From an uncultured Bacteroidota bacterium (GTDB lineage Bacteria > Bacteroidota > Bacteroidia > Chitinophagales > Chitinophagaceae): a stretch of DNA of 39,687 nucleotides. The stretch covers positions 1-39,687 of the forward strand of contig CAMLGR010000023.1 of the NCBI GenBank assembly GCA_946479615.1, written 5' to 3'. Both the position numbers and the translations under genes were made by a program. The notes below the pieces were generated by a model, which did not search any database, was not told the DNA's origin, and saw only the letters and a program-made list of their open reading frames with translations. Numbering within the stretch: position 1 is the first letter of the stretch; every line of letters begins with the position of its first letter. Shown in pieces: positions 24,355 through 32,338 of this stretch.

Positions 24355-25248
24355 TCAGCGATGCACATCATATACTGATGCCGGGACCGCCTTTTTAAGT
24401 ATGTCAAGCTCTTCCTGGCTGAAAGGGCTCATATCACCATTGCCAATTACATCTTCCAGTTGCTCCGGGGTCCTGATGCCTGTGACAGCCGATGTAACAG
24501 CCTTATCAGACAGGACAAACTGTACCGCAGTTTGTGCTAATGTTCGTTGCCCTGCAACTTCCTTAATGGCCCTGGCTGCCGTCTCTGCTTCAGTTGCCGG
24601 ATGATCGAGGTAAGCGGCAGCTGGTTTGCCGGCTAATAGCCCTTTTGCAAGACTTCCTCTTGTCAATACCCCGATATTATGGTGCGCCAGCAGTGCCAGG
24701 CATTCTTCTTCAGGTCTCCTGTCCAGCAAACTGTATTGCATCATCACACTTATAATATCCGATCGTTTGATAAACTCCCTTATTACATTCGGGCGGATGG
24801 AAGAAATGCCATAATAACGGATCTTTCCCTGTTGTTTCAATTGTTCAAATGCTTCGATGGTCTCATCGATAGGATCATCGATAGTACCGCCATGCAGCTG
24901 GTATAAATCGATATGATCTGTTTGTAACCGTTGCAGGCTTTTTTCAGCACAGGATAAAATATATTCTTTACGTGGATTCCAGTCCCACCCGCTGCCATCG
25001 CTTCGCCATTGATTACCGGCTTTGCTGGCAATGATCACGTCGTTCCTTTTTTGTTTCAGGATTCTTCCCAGCATTTCTTCATTCATTCCATGCTGGTACA
25101 GGTCTGCCGTATCGAAAAAATTGATACCATATTCAATGGCCTTATGCAGTAATACAGCATTGACGTTTTCATTTTCCTGTAATGACATACAGCCAAAACC
25201 AATGCGGCTGATCTCCAGCGTGGATTCCCCTAGTTTTTGATAAAGCAT
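24355..25248 (-). CDS. Aldo/keto reductase
   Basis: This 297-residue NADPH-dependent oxidoreductase has a TIM-barrel aldo/keto reductase sequence. The catalytic tetrad is visible: Asp and Tyr in FFDTADLYQHGMNEEMLG, Lys in VIIASKAGNQW and His in DLYQLHGG. SRIGFGCMSL near the start and VTSAVTGIRTPEQLEDVIG near the cofactor site are typical. Its substrate is unknown. It is monocistronic, with a perfect TATCTTTG box 68 nt upstream of the ATG on the minus strand. Confidence 0.93.
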   Translation of the reverse strand: MLYQKLGESTLEISRIGFGCMSLQENENVNAVLLHKAIEYGINFFDTADLYQHGMNEEMLGRILKQKRNDVIIASKAGNQWRSDGSGWDWNPRKEYILSCAEKSLQRLQTDHIDLYQLHGGTIDDPIDETIEAFEQLKQQGKIRYYGISSIRPNVIREFIKRSDIISVMMQYSLLDRRPEEECLALLAHHNIGVLTRGSLAKGLLAGKPAAAYLDHPATEAETAARAIKEVAGQRTLAQTAVQFVLSDKAVTSAVTGIRTPEQLEDVIGNGDMSPFSQEELDILKKAVPASVYDVHR

Positions 25249-25315
25249 CTTGTAAATTACTTAAATATGTATGCCTGTGAGAGGTAAGTGTTATTATCTA
25301 CAGGCGCTCTTTTTT

Positions 25316-25323
25316 CAAAGATA
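25316..25323 (-). promoter_or_regulatory. -7 box of the aldo/keto reductase gene
   Basis: On the minus strand TATCTTTG is a perfect TAnnTTTG match. No good TTG is found 17-23 nt upstream, so only the -7 element is claimed. Confidence 0.35.
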
Positions 25324-25415
25324 AGCAACGCAATTAGGTAGATGCCCTTATTGCAGGGGCTAAATAAAAGTCCAATCTTTAGTAAACCACTATCCACTAT
25401 CCAAAATGAAGAATC

Positions 25416-26567
25416 ATGAATGCCACCATTATCCCTGGAAAACCAGACCTGCAATTGCAGGATATTACCCACTACAATTTAACCGATGCCGGCAGCGAAC
25501 AGGATTTCAGGGCTCTTGCCGAATTAGCTGCCTTCACCTGTAATTGCCCTGTTGCCGCCATCAGCTTTGCGGGTATTAAACACCAATGGTCATATACCAA
25601 AAGCCATACCTCCGCCTGCCAGGCGCCTGTGCATGACCTGTTTCATGCCGCCGCTTTATCACCCAACGAAGTATTGGTTGTTACAGATATTGAAAACGAC
25701 AAGCGGTTTAGCCATGCCCGGCTAAACGAAAGTTATAACAGCATTTTATTTTATGCAGGAACGCCAATTGTTACTTCTGCCGGTCTTGTAGCCGGTAGTA
25801 TTTTTGTAATGGATACATCACCCAGGGAAAGTTTTACGAAACAGCAGCGAAAGGCATTGAAATCCATCGCGAAGCTGGCACTGCGTTTACTTGAACTGAA
25901 TGTGGCCAACCGCCTGGTGATTCAACAGGCAGAAGGCCTGATTGAAGAAGAGAGGAAGCTGGCGCGTCTTGCTATATCCGAACAGGAAGCTGAAAAAGGA
26001 TTGATCGCACATAAACTACAGGAAAGTTTTGCGCAAACGCTGGCCGCCACCAAACTATACCTCGAATTTGCGGAAGAATCAAGTGGTCATAAGGACCAGT
26101 TCATTCACAAAGGATTGGAGAACATTTCTGCCGTTATCGATGAAATAAAAAATCTGTGTCATACCATGGTGCCTACCACGCTTGGTAATGCCAATCCTAT
26201 CGAATTATTGGAAGATATGGTAGCCGAATGGGAGACAAAGAATAATATCTATATTGATTTTATCTGCGGCGCCAATCTCGGCAGTGTAGATGGAGAGATC
26301 GGGCTGGCGCTCTTTCGTATTATTCAGCAGCAGTTGAAACTGGCCGCCTATTGCAATGCCGCTAAAGCTGAAATTACCATTATGGAAAAAGAAGGCATCG
26401 CTGTTTTTTTTAGTATGACGGATATGAATTTTGCCGATGCCGACCCCCGGAAAGAATTATTCATCAATAATATCAATACCCGTGTAGCCATGATCAATGG
26501 CCAGATGACGGTTGACAGCAGTTTGGTGGATCATGATGTAATGGTGATTAATATACCGGGTAAATAA
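25416..26567 (+). CDS. GAF-domain protein with degenerate histidine-kinase module (predicted pseudokinase)
   Basis: The 383-residue cytoplasmic protein has a GAF domain at about 25-160 (FRALAELAAFTCNCPVAAIS ... GLVAGSIFVMDTSPRESF). A coiled coil (165-195) leads into a segment collinear with the HisKA_3 dimerisation helix of NarL-type sensor kinases. The usual IARELHD is IAHKLQE here, so the phosphoacceptor His is Gln202 and the following Asp is Glu203. In the HATPase-like part the N-box is LFRIIQQQLKLAAYC (299-313), lacking the Mg-binding Asn, and the G-boxes are not recognisable. It therefore probably cannot autophosphorylate and may act as a ligand-sensing partner. No response regulator is adjacent. 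It is convergent with the GH13 gene. Confidence 0.82.
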   Translation: MNATIIPGKPDLQLQDITHYNLTDAGSEQDFRALAELAAFTCNCPVAAISFAGIKHQWSYTKSHTSACQAPVHDLFHAAALSPNEVLVVTDIENDKRFSHARLNESYNSILFYAGTPIVTSAGLVAGSIFVMDTSPRESFTKQQRKALKSIAKLALRLLELNVANRLVIQQAEGLIEEERKLARLAISEQEAEKGLIAHKLQESFAQTLAATKLYLEFAEESSGHKDQFIHKGLENISAVIDEIKNLCHTMVPTTLGNANPIELLEDMVAEWETKNNIYIDFICGANLGSVDGEIGLALFRIIQQQLKLAAYCNAAKAEITIMEKEGIAVFFSMTDMNFADADPRKELFINNINTRVAMINGQMTVDSSLVDHDVMVINIPGK

Positions 26568-26658
26568 GAAATAAGGAACAAAAAATAAGGAATGAGAAAG
26601 CAGCTGTACCCAGGTTGCTACTTTCTCATTCCTTATTTTTTGTTCCTTATTTCTTATT
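26563..26658. terminator. 38-bp perfect inverted repeat across two stop codons
   Basis: Arms 26563-26600 and 26621-26658 are exact complements with a 20-nt loop (26601-26620). The arms are ATAAGGAA-type words. The left arm contains the GAF gene stop (26565-26567). The right arm contains a minus-strand TAA (26656-26654) that is in frame with the GH13 gene beyond its TGA. It is probably a bidirectional terminator. Confidence 0.88.
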
Positions 26659-26833
26659 CCCGTTCCTGGTCTCTCGAAAAAATCAACGCACTATACGGCG
26701 CAATATTGATCCTGGCCGAATAATGACCTTCTTCACCGGGATGACATTCCAGTGTTTCTGTGTCATAGGCAAATTCATCGCCGAATGCCGGATCATAACC
26801 TTTCCAGTCACTGTTGAAACGGATCTTCCATCA
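26654..26833 (-). pseudogene. Displaced C-terminus of the GH13 enzyme after an in-frame TGA
   Basis: Reading on in the same frame past the TGA (26833-26831) gives 58 more codons to TAA at 26656-26654. The encoded segment begins WKIRFNSDWKGYDPAFGDE and ends with RINIAPYSALIFSRDQ. This is the C-terminal beta-domain ending typical of glucan-branching and related GH13 enzymes. No frameshift is needed. The frame ends inside the palindrome that also covers the convergent gene's stop. A single-base change to TGA, a sequencing error, or readthrough would all explain it. Confidence 0.85.
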
Positions 26834-28495
26834 TCCTTCTTCCGGGAAAGGAATGATGAAATCAGTATGCGTTTTATCAGCCAGGTTGACGACAATGACA
26901 GTACTGTCTTTCGGTCCTCCTTCGTCCCGGCGCTGCCAGGCAATGATCTTTTCTGTATTATCGGTATAAAGGATTTTTGTTTCCTGTCCTGTTAACCCTT
27001 TGGTAACACCCTGCCGGTTGATACGCAGGTTGATCAGGTCGCGGTACAAACGCGAGATCCCTTTAAAAGTGCTGGCTCTTGACCAATCGACAGGATTGGT
27101 ATCGGAGAACCATCCGTCTTCCAGCAATTCCTGTCCCTGGAAGATCATCGGCACACCCGGTGATGTAAATGTAATGACGGCTCCCAGCACCGATCTTTTC
27201 TTCGCAAACCAATTGCTGGTATCGCCGGGAGAAATTTCCTGCGGCACTCTTGTCTTGCCATTGGCAATCTCATCATGCGATTCGGTATAGATTACCCGCT
27301 GGAAAGCATCGTTATTGTAATACATCATGATAGACTTCGACAATTCATTCATGTCACGTTCGCTGTCTTCCGGGGCTGCCAGTATCGCTCTTACCGGGTG
27401 CACAAAAGCCGCATCCCATTGGGTGCTGAATCCTTCACCGCCTTCGCTTTGTGGTTTGGTGATCCACTCATTGCATTTCAGATCTTCCGCGATAATGATC
27501 TTCCAGGGAAATCGTTCCTTTACTTCCTTATTGATCCATTGCATCAGGCTCCAGCCATCAGGAATATCATCCATCGGGTTCATATCGCCATTTACATTGC
27601 GTACATACGCAATAGCATCGGTACGTAACCCATCGGCATGGTATTCCTCCAGCCACATCAAAGCGTTGTCACGGATATATTGCCTTACTTCTGGACGGCC
27701 ATAATCAGGTCTTGAATCACCCCAGGGCGTTTTCTTTCGCCAGTCCTGGTAAAAATAAATACCGCCTCCATCGTTTTCACTCCAGCCATCGAAGCGCCAG
27801 AGATCAAGATCGCCGGGACCAAAATGATTGTATACAATATCAAGGATCACAGCGATTCCATTTTTATGCGCTTCATTCACCAGTTTTTTAAATCCTTCCA
27901 CGCCGCCATATTCTTTTTCGATGGCAAAAGGGTGGGAGGGATTGTATCCCCAGGAGATCGCCCCGGGAAATTCGATCGGCGGCATGATTTCGATCGCATT
28001 AATACCTAATTCTTTCAGGTAAGGAAGTTTTTCAATGATGCTGTAAAAAGTGCCGGGTTTATCTTTCTCCTTCCTGTTAAAAGTGCCAACATGCATTTCA
28101 TAGATGGCCAGCTCGTTCCAGGAAGGTGTTTTAAAACCGGCATCGCTCCATTCAAATGCCGGATCAATGATCACGGAATTACCAAAAGAACCACTGATCT
28201 CTTTTGCATACGGGTCATTCCTGTACAATTTACCCGCGTCGGTATCGAGTATATATTTATATTGCTCACCGGCTTTGGCAGTATTGATATCGATTGCCCA
28301 ATAACCATTTCCTTCTGCTGTCATTTCATGACTGTTATCCGACCAGTTATTAAATTCGCCGGTCACGAATATTTTTTTAGCATGAGGCGCCCATACTCTG
28401 AAGAATACACCGTTGCTGTGGAGAATACTCCCCATTCCGGCAATTTGTACGGGCTGTTCACCTGTTGTGACAGGTTTATTTGCAGTAGTTGACAT
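26831..28495 (-). CDS. 1,4-alpha-glucan branching-type GH13 enzyme, truncated by a premature stop
   Basis: The 554-residue ORF has an N-terminal CBM48 domain (about 25-110, VFFRVWAPHAKKIFVTGEFNNW) and a GH13 barrel. Conserved regions: DIVYNHFGP (219-227), GLRTDA with nucleophile Asp293, IIIAED with acid/base Glu337 and ESHDE with Asp408. The catalytic machinery is complete. Translation stops at TGA 26833-26831 after FPEEG, but the same frame continues with the missing C-terminal domain for 58 codons. Branching of glycogen-like glucan is the likely ancestral role; trehalose-type relatives (TreZ) cannot be excluded. No other glg genes are nearby. The loss of the last beta-strands may reduce stability. 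Confidence 0.88.
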   Translation of the reverse strand: MSTTANKPVTTGEQPVQIAGMGSILHSNGVFFRVWAPHAKKIFVTGEFNNWSDNSHEMTAEGNGYWAIDINTAKAGEQYKYILDTDAGKLYRNDPYAKEISGSFGNSVIIDPAFEWSDAGFKTPSWNELAIYEMHVGTFNRKEKDKPGTFYSIIEKLPYLKELGINAIEIMPPIEFPGAISWGYNPSHPFAIEKEYGGVEGFKKLVNEAHKNGIAVILDIVYNHFGPGDLDLWRFDGWSENDGGGIYFYQDWRKKTPWGDSRPDYGRPEVRQYIRDNALMWLEEYHADGLRTDAIAYVRNVNGDMNPMDDIPDGWSLMQWINKEVKERFPWKIIIAEDLKCNEWITKPQSEGGEGFSTQWDAAFVHPVRAILAAPEDSERDMNELSKSIMMYYNNDAFQRVIYTESHDEIANGKTRVPQEISPGDTSNWFAKKRSVLGAVITFTSPGVPMIFQGQELLEDGWFSDTNPVDWSRASTFKGISRLYRDLINLRINRQGVTKGLTGQETKILYTDNTEKIIAWQRRDEGGPKDSTVIVVNLADKTHTDFIIPFPEEG

Positions 28496-28553
28496 AAAGA
28501 GGGGTGTAATTTACTACCAGTAGGAACAAAAGTATGCCAGTTCCTGGGTTTCG

Positions 28554-28569
28554 CGCAAAGACGCAAAGA
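28554..28569. repeat. Tandem CGCAAAGA pair upstream of the GH13 gene
   Basis: CGCAAAGA occurs twice in direct succession. It resembles a single leftover arm of a word-repeat palindrome; no complementary arm is nearby. Confidence 0.4.
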
Positions 28570-28635
28570 ATTCAGGTAAGGAGATAAAACGAAGGAAGCA
28601 AAATACGAAGTGAGAAGCCATGTTGATGGTTATTA

Positions 28636-28697
28636 TTTTTTACCACATAGGATCTATGTGTGTATTCTATGTTTCTATGATCCTATGTGGTAAAAAA
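28636..28697. terminator. CTATGTG-word hairpin, short version
   Basis: Arms 28636-28654 and 28679-28697 are perfect 19-bp complements containing TACCACATAGGATC, with T-runs and A-runs at the ends. The interior has further CTATGTG words but lacks the 48-nt loop of copies A and B. It follows the stop of the minus-strand PepSY-like gene, so it is probably its terminator. Confidence 0.8.
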
Positions 28698-28725
28698 CTA
28701 ATGAGGAACAACCCCGTATTACTCT

Positions 28726-29256
28726 TTATTTTACAACACCATTCAACTGGTCCTTCCGCACATAGATCTTTGAATTGATCACCTCGAGGGTTTTTATAAA
28801 ATCAGCGTTGCTGATATGCAAACGGTAAAACGTTTTGTTACGGGTACTGATCCTTGTCGTTGCCATGATCGTATAACCAGGAAAGGTTTTATTGATCAGT
28901 TCTTTTATCTCTGCCGGGCTATCATTCTCTTTATAATAGCAGGAACTGGCAATAAACCGTCCGCGATCATCATAAAAAGCATCGCTCCTGTTTCCTTCGC
29001 TGGTAAAACGTGCCAGGTAACCACCATCTATCTTCAGCCAGCTGGCATCGGTAATATGACCGAATTCTTTCATGAAATGACGGGCCGCGTGAATATCGAC
29101 TTCATTCAATCGTAAATACTTTTCGTGGTTGACCTTATTTTTATAAAGAGTTGAACTGCTGTCATCCTTTCGGGAATGCAGGGGAGAAGCATGAAGAGAA
29201 GGGGCAAGACTGATGCCTGTGATAATGGCAATCAATGTCAGTACCGGGGCTTTCAT
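28726..29256 (-). CDS. Secreted PepSY-like (BLIP-like) protein, unknown function
   Basis: This 176-residue precursor has a signal peptide (MKAPVLTLIAIITGISLAPSLHA). The mature part contains two repeat-like alpha/beta units: ARHFMKEFGHITDASWLKIDGGYLARFTSEG and EIKELINKTFPGYTIMATTRI. These match the pattern of the small periplasmic PepSY-like/beta-lactamase-inhibitor-like proteins common in Bacteroidetes (helix, then W/Y-rich strands with YDDRGRF). The assignment is by pattern and is moderate. It is followed by a CTATGTG-type hairpin. Confidence 0.72.
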   Translation of the reverse strand: MKAPVLTLIAIITGISLAPSLHASPLHSRKDDSSSTLYKNKVNHEKYLRLNEVDIHAARHFMKEFGHITDASWLKIDGGYLARFTSEGNRSDAFYDDRGRFIASSCYYKENDSPAEIKELINKTFPGYTIMATTRISTRNKTFYRLHISNADFIKTLEVINSKIYVRKDQLNGVVK

Positions 29257-29403
29257 AATAAACGATTTATGGTAAGCGGCTGTTATCAGGAATCTGCTTC
29301 TTCCATAACGGGCGAAAAATAGTTATAGTATAAGGGTGCTATGAAATTAAGACTTAAAAGCTATTTTTGATTATCTAATAATTGTTGCTGGCTATATCAA
29401 TAT

Positions 29404-30294
29404 TTATTTCAGAAAGCGACTGCTTACTTTCAACTCTTTGCTTCCTGCTTCATAAGTATAAAATCCTTCGCCTGCTTTTACACCTAATTTACCTGCAGTT
29501 ACCATATTTACGAGTAAAGGACAGGGGGCATATTTGGGATTACCAAAACCTTCATGCAATACATTCAGTATGGAATGACATACATCCAGGCCTATAAAAT
29601 CGGCTAACTGCAAAGGTCCCATCGGATGAGCCATACCCAGTTTCATCACCGTATCGATCTCTTCCACACCAGCTACACCTTCGTATAAGCTATAAATGGC
29701 TTCATTGATCATGGGCATCAGGATACGGTTGGCAATAAAACCAGGGTAATCATTCACCACACAGGGAACCTTTCCTAATTTTTTACTCAGCTCAACGATA
29801 GCAGCAGTTATTTCTTTATCCGTCGCATAGCCGTTGATGATCTCTACCAGCTTCATTACCGGTACAGGATTCATAAAATGCATACCGATCACTGATCCGG
29901 GCCGCTTGGTAACGGCAGCTATTTTAGTAATAGAGATCGAAGAAGTATTGCTGGCCAGGATGCAACCTGCGGGTGCCGCTTCATCGATCTGGCGGAAGAT
30001 TGAAAGTTTGAGCTCTGTATTTTCAGTAGCTGCTTCCACAACAAGTTGTGAATCTTTAATGCCTGCCATGCTGGTCATAGGAATAATATTCTTCAGTGTG
30101 GCAGCTTTTATTTCTTCTGTGATGGTAGCCTTGCTTAATTGCCGGTCGAGATTTTTTGTAATGACCGTAATGGCTTTATCGAGTTGAGGTTTGGATACAT
30201 CCACCAGGTTAACTGTAAACCCGTTTTGTGAGAAGACATGTGCAATGCCGTTACCCATTGTTCCGGCGCCAATAACAGAAACCGTTTGAATCAT
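29404..30294 (-). CDS. 3-hydroxybutyryl-CoA dehydrogenase
   Basis: This 296-residue NAD(P)-dependent enzyme interconverts acetoacetyl-CoA and 3-hydroxybutyryl-CoA. The Rossmann motif is VIGAGTMGNGIAHVFSQNGF. Catalytic-domain landmarks are LASNTSSISITKIAA, GMHFMNPVPVMKLVEII (catalytic His-Phe-x-x-Pro segment), VNDYPGFIANRILMPMINEA and KLGMAHPMGPLQLADFIGLD. ATG at 30294 (MIQTVSVIGAG) was chosen over the ATG three codons upstream (30303). It stands alone without thiolase or crotonase neighbours, so it may belong to butanoate metabolism or fatty-acid breakdown encoded elsewhere. Confidence 0.93.
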   Translation of the reverse strand: MIQTVSVIGAGTMGNGIAHVFSQNGFTVNLVDVSKPQLDKAITVITKNLDRQLSKATITEEIKAATLKNIIPMTSMAGIKDSQLVVEAATENTELKLSIFRQIDEAAPAGCILASNTSSISITKIAAVTKRPGSVIGMHFMNPVPVMKLVEIINGYATDKEITAAIVELSKKLGKVPCVVNDYPGFIANRILMPMINEAIYSLYEGVAGVEEIDTVMKLGMAHPMGPLQLADFIGLDVCHSILNVLHEGFGNPKYAPCPLLVNMVTAGKLGVKAGEGFYTYEAGSKELKVSSRFLK

Positions 30295-30334
30295 AATTTT
30301 CATATTTTAAGCTGGGCGCAAGATAGGAAGGATT

Positions 30335-30502
30335 GTCTGAACCATCATTTGTGGGATTGTTGGGATTAATAGGAAACAGGAAGTGTATGAAAACAACAAG
30401 GGGTATAAAGTTGTAATACTTTATACCCCTTGTCAATAGTATGATTTTAGTTAGATGTTTATTCCGGTAAATCCCAGCAATCCCACAAATCATGGTTCAG
30501 AC
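30335..30502. repeat. Nested inverted repeats upstream of the dehydrogenase gene
   Basis: The outer arms 30335-30367 and 30470-30502 pair at 31 of 33 positions and contain GGGATTG/TGGGATT words. Inside, 30396-30411 and 30418-30433 are perfect 16-bp complements around a TGTAAT loop. The outer right arm abuts the TAA of the minus-strand gene ending at 30503. Two hairpins of different origin are stacked one inside the other. Confidence 0.85.
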
Positions 30503-31141
30503 TTACTTATTCTTAAAATCCCCTCTCTTCCACGCCTGTATAAAATCGGCCCAGGCAGCAGGGTTGAAGATATTCATGGGTGGGGTCTGTCCCTGGTAGG
30601 TAGCGCGGTTGGCTATTTTGTTGAATTGAATACGGGTGGCTTCGCCTCCATCTCCCGGCACTGATTTCAACAGGGCGCGTCGGGTGGCTTCACTGGTATT
30701 CCGGCGGGCTATTTCAATATTATCGTCCGGCACTTTTGCATTTACAAAATCACGGGCAAACTGCTCGGGTGAGGGCCTGGGTTTAATAATGGTAGCAGGA
30801 AGATAAACAGTATCTTTTACCATCAACTGGATAACGCTGTACTGGTTGCCCTCCAGGTTGCGGGGAATGGCAACTGTTTTGGGCTTGTAACTTACGTGGG
30901 TGAATTCGATTTCATCACCTTTTAATACCACGATGGAAAAAACCCCGTCATCGTTGGTCAGGGTTCCCCGGTTCTGACCCTTGATGGTCACACTGACTGC
31001 GGGGATGCCTTCCAGGCTGTCGGCCGTCATGATAACGCCATATAACTGCACTACGGAATCACGGGCTGTTTCAAACTGCGCATGGGCAGCGGCGGGTACC
31101 AGGAAAGCAGCAATCAGGAGGTGTTGTAAAATTTTCTTCAC
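30503..31141 (-). CDS. Secreted carboxypeptidase-regulatory-like domain protein
   Basis: The 212-residue precursor has a signal peptide (KKILQHLLIAAFLVPAAAHAQ). Residues about 33-110 form a carboxypeptidase regulatory-like beta-sandwich: LYGVIMTADSLEGIPAVSVTIKG, then RGTLTNDDGVFSIVVLKGDEIEFTHVSYKP. This fold opens many TonB-dependent receptors, but here it is free-standing. The C-terminal 95 residues (RPSPEQFARDFVNAKVPDD ... NPAAWADFIQAW) are of unknown function. Location is probably periplasm or outer membrane. Divergent from mrp with a 102-bp gap. Confidence 0.85.
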   Translation of the reverse strand: MKKILQHLLIAAFLVPAAAHAQFETARDSVVQLYGVIMTADSLEGIPAVSVTIKGQNRGTLTNDDGVFSIVVLKGDEIEFTHVSYKPKTVAIPRNLEGNQYSVIQLMVKDTVYLPATIIKPRPSPEQFARDFVNAKVPDDNIEIARRNTSEATRRALLKSVPGDGGEATRIQFNKIANRATYQGQTPPMNIFNPAAWADFIQAWKRGDFKNK

Positions 31142-31200
31142 AGCATCAAAAATAAAGACAAGTTGCTTATTTTCTGAAACATTTTGCCCCTCATAATGGT

Positions 31201-31208
31201 TAACTTTG
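31201..31208 (+). promoter_or_regulatory. -7 box of mrp
   Basis: TAACTTTG is a perfect TAnnTTTG match 35 nt before ATG 31244. The nearest upstream TTG (31184-31186) is only 14 nt away, shorter than usual. Confidence 0.4.
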
Positions 31209-31243
31209 CATCCTCATTTACATTTTAACATATTGCTCTGAAT

Positions 31244-32338
31244 ATGACCAAAGAAAAAGTACTGGAAGCATTAAGCAACGTGCAGGAACCTGACCTCGGA
31301 AAAGATATTGTGACGCTCAATATGGTGCAGGATATCGAGATCGAAGGGAGCTATGTTTCGTTTACCGTGGTGCTCACCACGCCTGCCTGTCCCCTGAAAG
31401 ACATGATCAAAAATGCCTGCATCAATGCAATAAAGCTATTGGTCGATAAAAATGCTACCGTCAACGTTAAATTCAGTTCGCAAACGACTACCAAAAGAAA
31501 TGACCCGGGCACAGTTTTGCCCAATGTAAAAAATATTATTGCGATAGTAAGCGGCAAAGGTGGAGTAGGGAAATCCACGGTGGCTGCCAATCTCGCACTG
31601 GCACTTGCACAGGGTGGCGCAAAAGTAGGATTGATGGATGCCGATATTTATGGTCCCAGTGTGCCGATCATGTTTGGAGTAAGAGGCGAACGGCCCCTGA
31701 TGGTAGAAATGCATGGCAAAGGAATGATCGTACCCCTGGAAAAATATGGCATCAAACTCATCAGTATCGGGCTGCTTGTGGATGAAAAAAGCGCCGTGGT
31801 ATGGCGTGGCCCGATGGCCAGCAGTGCGATCCGCCAGTTTGTAACCGATGTTTATTGGGATGAACTTGATTACCTGGTGGTAGATATGCCTCCGGGTACC
31901 GGCGATATACATCTTACCCTGATGCAGACAGTTCCTGTTACCGGCACCGTGATCGTAACCACGCCACAGGAAGTGGCGCTGGCCGATGCAAAAAAAGGGA
32001 TTGCGATGTTCGGACAGGCACAATTGAATGTACCTGTGATCGGGCTGGTAGAGAACATGAGTTATTTCACGCCGGCTGAATTACCCGATCATAAATATTA
32101 CATCTTCGGAAAAGAAGGCGGTAAACGATTGGCCGCCGAATATGATCTTCCTTTCCTGGGGCAGATACCGCTTGTACAGGGCATACGGGAAGGCGGTGAT
32201 GCCGGTACTCCCGTTATGCTCAGCGATGATGCAATTACTAAAAAAGCATTTGAAGGATTTGCAGCGCATGTAGTGAGAAGTATTTCCATGCGTAATGCGA
32301 ATATCGGGGCGGAAAGGGTTAGTGAGCTGGTTTCCTGA
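31244..32338 (+). CDS. Mrp/NBP35-family iron-sulfur carrier ATPase
   Basis: The 364-residue protein has an N-terminal DUF59/MIP18 domain (about 1-80, EPDLGKDIVTLNMVQDI and TTPACPLKDMI) and a P-loop ATPase domain with SGKGGVGKST (103-112), DADIYGPSVP and VVDMPPGTGDIHLTL. Members (ApbC, Mrp) carry and transfer Fe-S clusters in the cytoplasm. The CxxC normally found after ENMS is missing: here ENMSYFTPAELPDHKYYIFG (270-289) replaces it. From memory this is the usual Bacteroidetes version. Cluster ligation, if any, must differ from ApbC. Confidence 0.93.
   Translation: MTKEKVLEALSNVQEPDLGKDIVTLNMVQDIEIEGSYVSFTVVLTTPACPLKDMIKNACINAIKLLVDKNATVNVKFSSQTTTKRNDPGTVLPNVKNIIAIVSGKGGVGKSTVAANLALALAQGGAKVGLMDADIYGPSVPIMFGVRGERPLMVEMHGKGMIVPLEKYGIKLISIGLLVDEKSAVVWRGPMASSAIRQFVTDVYWDELDYLVVDMPPGTGDIHLTLMQTVPVTGTVIVTTPQEVALADAKKGIAMFGQAQLNVPVIGLVENMSYFTPAELPDHKYYIFGKEGGKRLAAEYDLPFLGQIPLVQGIREGGDAGTPVMLSDDAITKKAFEGFAAHVVRSISMRNANIGAERVSELVS

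Noticed and set aside
26831..26833. TGA read as tryptophan or selenocysteine by recoding
   Set aside because: lpxB and other genes end in TGA in this window, so general recoding is unlikely; no structure typical of a SECIS element was recognised after the TGA. Local readthrough remains possible and is noted in the finding.
31436..32023. 195-codon minus-strand frame inside mrp
   Set aside because: It mirrors the conserved mrp coding frame; composition (His/Tyr-rich) is typical of antisense shadows.
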